A stretch of 64,000 nt of DNA from positions 1 through 64,000 of the forward strand of contig JAODUO010000620.1 of assembly GCA_025642075.2 (NCBI GenBank), written 5' to 3'. How positions within the stretch are numbered: position 1 is the stretch's first letter; each line of letters opens with the position of its first letter. The translations under genes and the position numbers were made by a program. The notes beneath the pieces were generated by a model, which was not told where the DNA came from, did not search any database, and worked only from the letters and a program-made list of their open reading frames with translations. Shown here piece after piece: positions 25,701 to 38,727 of the stretch. This DNA is from Ridgeia piscesae (lineage: Eukaryota; Annelida; Polychaeta; Sabellida; Siboglinidae).

Positions 25701-28700
25701 ACACATTGTAATACACGGGTCCAGGGTTTGTAACACAAGTGACATATTGTAACACAAGTGATGCATTGTAACACACTGGCACAGGGACTGTAACACAAGT
25801 GACACATTGTAACAAGGTGTGTAACACATGTGAAACATTGTAACACACTGGCCCAGGGTATGTAACATGCATGACACATTGGCCCAGGGTCTGTAACACA
25901 AGTGACACATTGTAACACACTGGCCCAGGGTCTGTAACACAAGTGACACATTGTAACACACTGGCCCAAGGTGTGTAACACATGTGAAACATTGTAACAC
26001 ACTGGTCCATGGTCTTAATACATGTGACACATTGTAACACACTGGCCCATATTATTTAACACATGCGATATGTTGTAACACACTGGCCCAAGGTATGTAA
26101 CACAAGTGACACATTATAACACACTGGCCCAGTGCCTCCAACACAAGTGACACATTGTAACACACTGGCCCGTATTCTTAAACACATGCAATATGTTGCA
26201 ACACACTGGGGCAGGGTCTATAATACATAATACATTTTTTACAAACAAATATAGAAAGTGATTTTTCTGAAAATTTAATACGACAAATTCCACCAACTTA
26301 TATTGCTGCACTACTTATCTTACTATTTATTAGACTGGGATTATATAACTATAATTTCTTGTTGTAAAAACTGGTAATTTCTCAAAATGTAGTCATAGTT
26401 TTTCAAAAATTGTCTTTGAATGTAAACTGATTATTAAGTCTCCAAGACTTTCTAGTCACAAATACATCAAACACTAAATTAGGTAAAGGTAGAATGAGCA
26501 CTTTTCAAAGATATGACTGTTTACAAAAACATTACATTTCATGAGGGGTGTGACCCCAATAAACAGAGGAGTGTGCCCCCCCATCTTACCTTATTACATA
26601 TGCCTTGGTTCAGGTCTGTAGAGCAGTTGTTGGGGCAGAGAAGGGTTTCACACGTCACCCCTCCGTACCCCTCCTGGCACACGCATCGGTTACCCACACA
26701 AGTACGGTTGCTATGGCAATGGTAGGGACATCGGTTGACGTGGTAACTCGCATTGAATCCCCTCGAGCTTGAATCTATAATATATGTGAAGTTGTGAAAA
26801 CTTCTCAAGAAACTAGTCAACCTTATTTAGCAAATTATTGACCTTGTAAGATTTTTTTTCTCCATATATTACAGCTGCATTTCACAGCCTTCTTCATCGG
26901 ATATATGGAAAGAGAAAACAGGTTCTTGAGAGGTAAATAATTTACTAAGTAACGTGAACCAAGGAACATCATCACCACATTCACTTGCTAATTGCTAATG
27001 CTAATTGCTAATGCTGAATGCAATGAGTAGAAGTATGAGTAACTAGTCCTGTTCAAGTACCAACAACTACAAGTGATAACAACTCTGGCCCCCAACTCTG
27101 ACTGCAAGATATAGGACAGAACACACAGCATTTACTTACTTAAACGCTGGAACTCAGTATATTCCAGCACTGTAATGGTGCCAACATCCCACGCATTTGT
27201 GTGCACATTAGACAGGAAGATGATCAATAAATATAACTAAAAGGCGTAACTGATAAAAAACCGGAATATTTAATTCTAGCTTGCACTGCGTTATTGTCAA
27301 TAAGTGAGCATACAATTATGATTGTATCTCAACTTATTTCAAGAGAGTATAATTACTTAATTGTCAAATCAATGCGTTATCTTATTTGTTTTATCACTGA
27401 ATAACAGACAATGATAACCAACACTAATATCTGCCATATTCCATATTTTATACAAATACAAGAGTTTCCTCAGTATACCCCTTTTTCTGACGTGATAATA
27501 TTGATTTATATCATTTATAAACACTGTATATATTTGTTTCTAACATTTACTTGCTGGCTTACTCATCCAGTTTGTCCTCAGCGGGACGAAGAGGATAATT
27601 CAAACAGCACATGGCACAGATGAGCAATATATAGTACAGAGATATGTTTACAAACTTCACTCTCAGTCACACTTACTTGGGCCAACGTCGCCCTCAAAGT
27701 AGATGGTCAGGTATCCCGAGTAGGCCTCGACACTGAGTGGAGCCTCGAGTCCGTAGCCGCAGTAGGCGGCCAGCAACGTGGCCTTCGACTGGGACTCACT
27801 CGTCATGAATCCTGGGATACCATCGTACACGTAGACAAAGTCCTAAACAAAACCACAGCCACGCTTAGTTATCACAGATCCATCTACACTATCAAACTGC
27901 ACTGTCCACTAAGCCGTCCACAGCACTAACTATATACTATGCACTAAACCATCTTCAATACCAAATCCACTAAACCATCCACAGTATCAAACTGAATACT
28001 ATCAGCTAAATAACCACAGTATCAGACTGCATACCATCCACTAAAATGTCCACAGTATCAAACTGCATACTATCTTCTAAAACGTCTATATTATCAGAGT
28101 GCATACTAGCCACTAACACGTTTACTGTTTCAGAGTGCACATTATCCACTAATGTCTGTAGTATCAAACTACATACTCTCCACTAACACATCTACAGTAT
28201 CAGAGTGCATACTATCCACTAACACATCTATAGTATCAGAGTGCACACTATCCACTATCATGTCTACAGTATCAAACTGCATACTATCCTCCAATATAGT
28301 ATTAAAGTGCATACTATCCACTAACACGTCTACAGTATCAGAGTGCATACTATCCACTAACACATCTATAGTATCAGAGTGCACACTATCCACTATCATG
28401 TCTACAGTATCAAACTGCATACTATCCTCCAATATAGTATTAAAGTGCATACTATCCACTAACACGTCTACAGTATCAGAGTGCATACTATCCACTAACA
28501 TATCTATAGTATCAGAGTGGACACTATCCACTAACATATCTATAGTATCAGAGTGGACACTATCCACTAACATATCTATAGTATCAGAGTGGACACTATC
28601 CACTAACATATCTATAGTATCAGAGTGGACACTATCCACTAACACGTCTACAGTATCAGAGTGCATACTATCCACTAACACATCTATAGTATCAGAGTGG

Positions 28701-31700
28701 ACACTACCCACTACAGACCACCCACCCATGAGCAGAGAGTCTTGATGTCCGTATGCATGGTGAATGTGATGGAAGGGGTAACGTCCAGCAGCCTCAGATT
28801 GGTCAAGTCATGGTGGACGGTCAGTATCCACAGACAGTAGGCGTGTAGCTTACTCGTCACCCCACTGCCTGCATACGAACCCAGGGCGCCGGACGTCACT
28901 GACCCGAGGATGGTACGACCCTCACAGTTCAAGAAGCACATGCTCCCGTTTCTATAAATAACCACAACACATGTAAGAGTGGAAGTGTCCCAGATGTCAC
29001 AGGTACTGGGGGGAGGAGGGGGGGCTCGTGGCAGAACACTTGTTTACTTTGTAAAAATAACAATCATTTATTTGTAAAGCGCCATATATCTGGAATATAC
29101 TTCCACTGAGAGGCGAATAAAATACACCATCGGTAAAACATAAATATTATAAAATGTACATAATAAATTAAGCTTACACAGTAAAGACAAAAATGTGAAA
29201 TGAAAATAATAAATAGATAAATAAATAAAGCTTCTAAAAACTCTAATGTATAACCTAAACTAATCAGCAATAAAGTAATAGTTAAAATAAAGTAATAAAT
29301 GAATAATCAAATAAATTAAAAGTTAATACATAAAAAAGTATGATACTAAATATTTAAAGTATTTTAGAAACTTTAAATATGGTTAAAATAAATTCATAAT
29401 AAAACACACTACACGTATTCTAATGTAATTATTTAGCACTACAAGTAGTTTTCCAATATGGCCTTAAAACATGTCTTTTTAAATTAGACTTCAAATGTAC
29501 TGCAATTAATATATACTTGGACACCTAAAAAAAATCCTGACTATCTGAAAAAATACTATTAAAAAATTCATATTTCTGATAATTAAAAATAATACGTTCC
29601 TGAAAGCAGAGAACACAGAAAGAATGAACACAAGTGAGTTCACATGTCACTGTTGATGTTAGATAGGTTTCAATTTTTCTCCACATCACTGAAACAAGGC
29701 GAGCTAAAAATTGTATGGTACATCTCTAAAAACACACGGCACCTATATGAAATGCGACTCACCTGGGGTTGCCATAGTAACCATCCAGACAGGTCTCGCA
29801 GTGGTCCCCCTGGGTGTTGCCCTGGCAGTGACACACACCAGTTGTGTTGTCACAGAAGCCCAGACTCTCGTCCTCGTGACCATTACACTCACACGGCGAA
29901 CAGTCTGAAACATCACGTCACATGATCAGGAACTGTGAATACCTGGGGCGCAGTGGCGGGGTGGTTAGAACACCATGTCAATCACGGGACTCTGTTTTTT
30001 AATCCTTTGTGATATTCTCAAAATACAGGCTATTTTGTGCAACCCACATTGTCATACATTATTAAGCAACATAAATGACCACATGGTTATAGACAGCAAT
30101 GAATATGTGTGGATTTATGCAGTATTACAGTGGAGCTGAATGCTTCCCAGAGAAATGTTGATGGTTCCCAGTGGTTGAACTATCATGTGCTTTAAGCATT
30201 CCTAGATGGTAAATCATAATAACTTGATCTAAAAATTCTACATAAAGACATTTGAATCATCTTTAATATAACTCTGGAAGACATCATGTTATAAAGACAT
30301 TAACTGCAGTTTTTGGATGCAAATATTTTATTAACTGCAATAAACAGCATGTGCTGAAATTACAACACATTAAGGCACACATAGGAAGTTTTCCTCCTTG
30401 AATGACACACAAAAGCCACTAACTCTGACTGGTTGTGGCGTCACCAAAGCTGCCCGGCTGACACATCTCACAGTGGCTGCCTGTCGTCCAGTGCTCACAC
30501 TTGTCACACTGACCGGAGCCGTTGACACACGTGCTGTGATTGTGACATCCGCAGTCAGTGGCACAGTCAACACCTGTCCACCCTATGTGACACACACACT
30601 GGAAGTGAGGGGATCCAGAGCACTGGCCATGGACGCAGTCATAGTAACATCTGAAACATAAGAGCAACACAACGTTGGCACTTCAGATTTTAACCCATTT
30701 TATCCGGAATACGATTCTAGTCGTAGTTACCCTTTTTATCCGGAATACGATTCTAGTCGTAGTTTGCACTTGACACGGCTTCCCTGCACTCTGACGTTTT
30801 GGAATCCCATTGGCTGGTTAAATCAAGTGAAATCAGTATATCGTGATCAAAGATGAAAGTATACTTTTTCAAGGCCAATAAAGCTCCGTTATTTAGAGTA
30901 ATATCGTGAGTGACAAAAGGCAGACAAGTGGATAGAGATATAAGATGGACCGGTATGGTATTTGATACAGACATTTGTCCGTGAAGACATACTTTGAAGC
31001 CATCGAAGTGGGTCAACCGACAACGGCATCCATTTCCGCCACTCTCGCTCCACGCCGTATTTGGCGCCAAACAAAGTTAAGAATATTTCCAACGACGGTA
31101 ACTACTTTATAAATAAAGTGATTTGAAATGTTGAACAAAGTTGTTATTTAAGTACTTCTTTATTAGTTATAAGAAATGAGCCACAGAATTTATAACAGAC
31201 AGAAAATATTTCAAAAATTTGCATAATTCCGGTCAGCGGCGCCACACGTTGGCGATTCAGTGACTGACGTGGGGGATTACAAAATTTTTACATTATGAGA
31301 TTATTATCCAAGATATGTGGACAAGTTGTATACCTTTATTTTCAGCAGAGATTAATGCATAAAATAAACTCAACTTGCTCTTTGACATGTTGCTTCCTTC
31401 ATGGCGAAAATGTCGGGTGAAAAGTAATGTGACAAACCTCAACATAGGTTTGAATTTATTAGACATGTTTTGCCATATGCCACATATAATATATATGATA
31501 AAACTATGAGTTTATCGATGCGACTGTATAGTTTATTTTATCTACTTTCTAAAGGTATATCACATTTAAAAATTGATTGAGAAATAATAAAGTTATGTCC
31601 ATTTTAAATGAAGGCCTGTCATTTTTTAATGCTGACAGATTGGTTTGAGGAAATGATCAGGAACTGGCTGCAACTCGTCTGCACTAGCTTCAGGATAAAA

Positions 31701-34700
31701 TGGGTTAATCTAATCAAGATCAAACTTTTATCGGTCTAAACGTGCATAGTGAATAAAATAATTTTCTCTCCTCAAATTTCCATACATCCATTCAATCACT
31801 TTACATCTATTTAATGTATGGTATGAACCCTACAAATGTTAATTAAAGAGCCATAACCAATAAGAATTTTATTAGTATATTATCAAAATAAAGGTACTAC
31901 TTATCTGTCAGAGGTTCCTAAATAAATGCTAAACACTTTGTTTTGCGTGAGTAGTAATGCATCATGTAGGACTAACACAGCAGACACTGTCCACCTGGTC
32001 CACACCGAGATACACTTAGACTTACGTTCTGTCACACCGACTGCGGCCGTCTCCTGTGAAGCCACGGTTACAGACGCAGTCGTACGATGTCGGCGTGTTA
32101 TGACAGGTGGCGTTAGCGTGGCAGTCATGTAGCTCGAGACGACATTCCTCGACATCGGGGCACACTCCATACGACCAATCAGCAGGCTCGTTTATCGACA
32201 CATTGTGAATACCCGCCACCAGGGCAGAACAGTTGCTTGACGACTCAACATCTGCGGTGTCAACACAATAACATTGGTTGTGACCGACATACTTGGTGAC
32301 AACAGACAGACTTGGTGTAACAGACAGAATTGGTGATAAACGACAGACTTGGTGACAACTGACAGACTTGTTGTAACAGACAGACTTGGTGATAACAGAC
32401 ATACTTGGTGATAACAGACAGACTTGGTGATAACTGACAGACTTGTAACAGACAGACTTGGTGATAACAGACAGACTTGGTGATAACAGACATACTTGGT
32501 GACAACAGACAGACTTGGTGATAACAGACAGACTTGGTGACAACAGACAGACTTGGTGACAACAGACAGACTTGGTGATAACAGACAGACTTGGTGATAA
32601 CAGACAGACTTGGTGACAACAGACAGACTTGGTGACAACAGACAGACTTGGTGACAACAGACAGACTTGGTGATAACAGACAGACTTGGTGACAACAGAC
32701 AGACTTGGTGACAACAGACAGACTTGGTGATAACAGACAGACTTGGTGACAACAGACAGACTTGGTGACAACAGACAGACTTGGTGACAACAGACAGACT
32801 TGGTGATAACAGACAGACTTGGTGATAACAGACAGACTTGGTGACAACAGACAGACTTGGTGATAACAGACAGACTTGGTGACAACAGACAGACTTGGTG
32901 ACAACAGACAGACTTGGTGACAACAGACAGACTTGGTGACAACAGACAGACTTGGTGACAACAGACAGACTTGGTGACAACAGACAGACTAGGTGATAAC
33001 AGACAGACTTGGTGACAACAGACAGACTTGGTGATAACAGACAGACTTGGTGACAACAGACAGACTTGGTGACAACAGACAGACTTGGTGACAACAGACA
33101 GACTTGGTGACAACAGACAGACTTGGTGACAACAGACAGATTTGGTGACAACAGACAGACTTGGTGACAACAGACAGACTTGGTGACAACAGACAGACTT
33201 GGTGACAACAGACAGATTTGGTGATAACAGACAGACTTGGTGACAACAGACAGACTTGGTGACAACAGACAGACTTGGTGACAACAGACAGACTTGGTGA
33301 CAACAGACAGATTTGGTGACAACAGACAGACTTGGTGACAACAGACAGACTTGGTGACAACAGACAGACTTGGTGATAACAGACAGACTTGGTGACAACA
33401 GACAGACTTGGTGATAACAGACAGACTTGGTGATAACAGACAGACTTGGTGACAACAGACAGACTTGGTGACAACAGACAGATTTGGTGATAACAGACAG
33501 ACTTGGTGGCAACAGACAGACTCGATGATAATACACAGGCTTGGTGACAAAAGATAGGCTTGGTGACAACATAAACACTTGGTGATAACAGAGTTAAACA
33601 GACACACTTGGGGACTAATGAGGCTTTCTGATAATGGACAGGCTTAGTGACAACTGTGACTGAGATGAGAGGACAGAGAGCAGAGTTAAGCATTTTGAAA
33701 CGGTCCCCAGAGACAGATGAAAGAAAGAAAGCAAAAGCAAGCATCGTCACGAGCTTCTGGTGACACACAGAGTGTAACAATTCCACAGACAACCTGGTGG
33801 GAGTTTACTGACCTAGGAAGTCCCCGGTGAGACAGCGCCCGATGGTTGGGTTGTCTCTGTTGCCACACCAGCCACACTCGTAGCTGGCGAGACACTCGCC
33901 ACACGTGACATAGCGCGAGCAGTCATGACACGCCTGCTGGGTGCTCATGCTGTCAATCCACTGGACACAGCTCCCATACGAGAACCGCAGCACGTACTCG
34001 ATGAACGGGAAGCACGTACGTGTCTTCTCACACCACGCACACTCCTGACTGCTCACTCACACACCATGAGCAGTTGGTGCGTCTGGGGGGTCACAAGAGT
34101 AACCCATTACAAAGTAACATTGCTAACATGTTACAAGAGTAACCATACAAAGTAACATTGCTAACACGTTACAAGAGTAACCATACAAAGTAACACAGCT
34201 AACACGTTACAAGAGTAACCATACAAAGTAACACTGCTAATATGTTACAAGAGTAATCATACAAAGTAACATTGGTAACATGTTACAAGAGTAACCATAC
34301 AAAGTAACATTGCTAACATGTTACAAGAGTAACCATACAAAGTAACATTGCTAACATGTTACAAGAGTAACCATACAAAGTAACACTGCTAACACGTTAA
34401 AAAGAGAAACCCTATACAAAGAAACCCTGCTAATACTTACAAGTTTGAAAAATAACTTTGGGTGTTACAAGAGTAACCTATTTTGTGAAAGCTTTACTTA
34501 AATTTGTGAAAAATTACTTATTTTGTGAAAAAAATAACGCTATCTAATGATAGTACGTAAATCAAATATTCATACACTGTTAGGTGTTCAGTGTAATTTT
34601 TGTTAATCTTCGTACTCGTGCATACAATAAAATAAAATAAATACTGAGAACGAATTAAAATGCTAACCCCGCAAATATTTCTGAATAGGATTGATTATGT

Positions 34701-37180
34701 GTAGTGACATCATGAAACTGCCGTATCACAGAAATAAAACCTCTAATAGGAGTGCAGTAGCAGTAGTTACGTGCAGTAATGCCCATATTAGGAGCAGGGT
34801 GAACTCACTGTTGACAGGGTGGAGGGCACCGTGCTGGATGGTGGACCGACTCGTTAAACCTTCCACGTCGAAGACACCGAGCCTCTGATGTCATCCACTC
34901 ACAGAGAGGATCCTGCAATACAGCATTTAAACAGGTTCTGTCCCTTCTTAAAACAAGATTGTCCATACGTTTTTTTGGCGAAATCATGTTATAAAGTAAA
35001 AAATATTCTTACTGCTCAAGCATGTTTTAAAATGTAGGAATGGTTTTTAATTCATCAGGTCAATGTTTGCAGTAATCATAATCATTGAGTTGTCATGAAA
35101 AAGTGAGCTTGGATATCTTTTGATTTTGATCTGACCATAATTATATGACGTACTCGTTAATAATTGTACCTGAGGCTGTATGTCTGAAAACACTACATTG
35201 CCATGTAAACGATATACATTTGGGTAATATATGTATAATATACATAACTAACACATGAAAGACTAATGTATTCTGAATTATATTATGATGGAAACTCATA
35301 CAATATTTTGGTCTGTAATTTGTAATGAGCTTCAGTGAAAAATTTCTAATTTTGGAATGGTTAGTCATATATGGTAAGTAGCACATTTACTGAATGGTGA
35401 GTCATGTGGTAAGTTACATATTTACCGAATAGTGGGTCATATGTGGTAAGTAGTACATTTACTGAATGGCGAGTCATATATGGTAAGTAGCCATTTACTG
35501 AATGGTGAGTCATATATGGTAAGTATGCATTTACTGAATGGTGAGTCATATATGGTAAGTATGCATTTACTGAATGGTGAGTCATATATGGTAAGTAGAC
35601 ATTTACTGAATGGTGAGTCAATGGGGTAAGGGGTTGCATTTACTGAATGGTGAGTCATATATGGTAAGTATGCATTTACCGAATGGTAAGTCATATATGG
35701 TAAGTAGCATATTTACCGAATGGTGAGTCATATATGGTAAGTGTGTATTTACCGAATTGGTGAGTCATATATGGTAAATATGCATTTACTGAATGGTAAG
35801 TCATATATGGTAAATATGCATTTGCTGAATGGTGAGTCATATACGGTAAGTATGCCTTTGCTGAATGGTGAGTCGTATATAGGTAAGTATGCCTTTGCTG
35901 AAAGGTGAGTTGTATATGGTAAGTATGCCTTTGCTGAATGGTGAGTTGTATATGGTAAGTATGCCTTTGCTGAATGGTGAGTCGTATATGGTAAATATGC
36001 CTTTGCTGAATGGTGAGTTGTATATGGTAAGTATGCATTTGCTGAATGGTGAGTCGTATATGGTAAGTATGCATTTACTGAATGGTGAGTCATATATGGT
36101 AAGTATGCCTTTACTGAATGGTGAGTCATATATGGTAAATATGCATTTGCTGAATGGTGAGTCATATACGGTAAGTATGCCTTTGCTGAATGGTGAGTCG
36201 TATATGGTAAATATGCCTTTGCTGAATGGTGAGTTGTATATGGTAAGTATGCATTTGCTGAATGGTGAGTCGTATATGGTAAGTATGCCTTTGTTGAAAG
36301 GTGAGTTGTATATGGTAAGTATGCATTTGCTGAATGGTGAGTCGTATATGGTAAGTATGCCTTTGTTGAAAGGTGAGTTGTATATGGTAAGTATGCCTTT
36401 GCTGAATGGTGAGTCGTATATGGTAAGTATGCATTTACTGAATGGTGAGTCATATATGGTAAGTAGCACATTTACCGATGGTTCACAAAACAAAAGACTC
36501 ACCGTGGCACACGCTGAACATTCAATGTAGTCAGCACACAGCGGGCACTCGGCCGCATTCAGCACAAGATGGTGACCTCTGCCTAAGGTGGACGCACACT
36601 GGCCACGGTCAGTGGGTACAGAGGTCACCCGCTGGACACACTGACCACTGGATGGACACCAGCCACAGCTGAGGTCGGTGAGACACATGAGGCAGTTGGT
36701 GTAGTTGACACAGACAGTGTTGCCACTGAATGGCTCCAGAAACTCTGCCGTAAACATCTGCAACACAATCATAAAATGATCTGTGCATTATGACAGGGTC
36801 CGTACACATCTGGACATTTGAAATTCAAGGCTATTCAAGACTTTACCAAAAAAATTCAACACTGTTTTAACGACATATGTGCTTTTAAGTGCAGTAAATG
36901 AAGTGAACATTAACATTTTTACTCGACTAAGAAAACAATGGCACCGATCACAATGAAATGCCAATTGCCCAATGTCCACATGAGTAATTTTTGTGCATAG
37001 GCTTTTCATTTTCTGGCTGTTATTCATCACCACAACAAATGAGTCAAAACAATACTTTATTGACCACAATTAAATTCAAGACTTTTTAAGACTACTTTGT
37101 AAAATTCAAGGATTTCCAGGCCTTGAATTTGGTCTGATCAATTTCAAGGCTTTTCAAGACTTTCAAGGCCCCGTATGACC

Positions 37181-37250
<70 letters not shown>

Positions 37251-38662
37251 AGTATTTGTCATTTTAAATACTTTATTTCTGAAATAAATATTATATATAT
37301 ATATATATATCAGAAATAACAATATGTATAGATAAAATACAATAAAAAAATTAAAAAGTACAAACATAAAATACAATTAAAACAATTATGAGGTACAAAA
37401 AAAGAATAAATAAGTAGGTAATACAAATAGGTCAAGCAAAATTTTGAATAAGTGTTACAACTAATTAACAAAATAGGGTACCATACAAATATAACGTGCA
37501 TTAAAGAAGGCATCTGTTTCTTGGTTAAAAGGATTCTTTCTCAGCATTTTAAGGTATACTGTATAAAAACATGATCATTTTGCACAAGAACTTTTTGCAC
37601 AAAATCTCCAGTGACACCAGCACGTGACCAAGACTTAAACAATGTCATCTCCAGTGACACCAGCATGTGACCAAGACTTAAACAATGTCATCTCCAGTGA
37701 CACCAGCACGTGACCAAGACTCATAAATTAGGTTCAAAGTAAGTCGATTTCCGACAAAAACAAATTTGGAGCCATGAACAATATACTCCAAATCAGGCAT
37801 CCCAGGTTGTTATGAATAAACAGTTTTCTGCTAAAAGACTGAATTAAAGTGACCTACGTGTCGCCGGTGGGTGTTGGAAGGCAAGGCACCGTTCCACTCT
37901 ATCTGCAGGGTTGACTTGAGGGCCGCTGTCTTCCCCGGCCCCACTGTCAGCTGGGTCGCCACCTGCTCCACAAAGTACTTATGGCCACGGGACTCATCGG
38001 GGAAGATTCGAGTGCCGTCTGGACGTCTTGCGAGCATGTTATTGTAGGTGGCGCTATTTAGTTCGGCAACCAGTTCCTGAGTGAAAAATGATTGTTGTGA
38101 AATCGTGAATGATATTAAAACATGACAAACTTACATCCGCTGACATCCAAACAATTCAAATGTCAATAAACATATACAAAATTCAAATAAATTTATTTTG
38201 GAGTATTTGAAACGTACGACGAATCGACCAATCAGCTAAAGTCTTGGTCTCATGGCTGATGGGTTGAAATGGCTCACGTTTCAAATATTAAGCCCCAATG
38301 TATGTTATTTTCTTGCAAAACAACCAAATCTTGGAGCCACAAACAATATATTCCATAATAAACATATACTATGACTGTATATTCAAATAGTCATTGTCCA
38401 CAGACGCACCAATGGTTGTTGGTGCCTACAAATGAACAGCCACATTATAGTCACCATACAAAAAGCTATTTGTAATTTAAGTAAGTTTACTTCAATCACT
38501 TTATAACTCTTTATTGTGTGTTAAAAACACAAAAATGGAAACTATTTTCTTTGAGATGAATATGTGACCGCCAGTAAGATTGGTAAACACACAAAATTGG
38601 TATAAAAAACATTAATTTATGGCAACACTGAAATGTGGTAAAAGGCATCATAATGAGTACTA

Positions 38663-38727
<65 letters not shown>

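Noticed and set aside
28152..28745. Plus-strand 197-codon frame with 12-residue repeats
   Set aside because: 36-bp repeat unit divisible by three; located in an intron of MEGF8 on the other strand.
29946..29990. tRNA gene
   Set aside because: Only an A-box-like head; no T arm or B box follows.
32022..33607. Frames of 471 and 518 codons on the minus strand
   Set aside because: They follow the 19-bp array; only the last part of one enters true MEGF8 exon 13.
35370..36478. CRISPR-like appearance of a regularly spaced repeat
   Set aside because: Units are contiguous and without unique spacers, and this is a eukaryotic gene.
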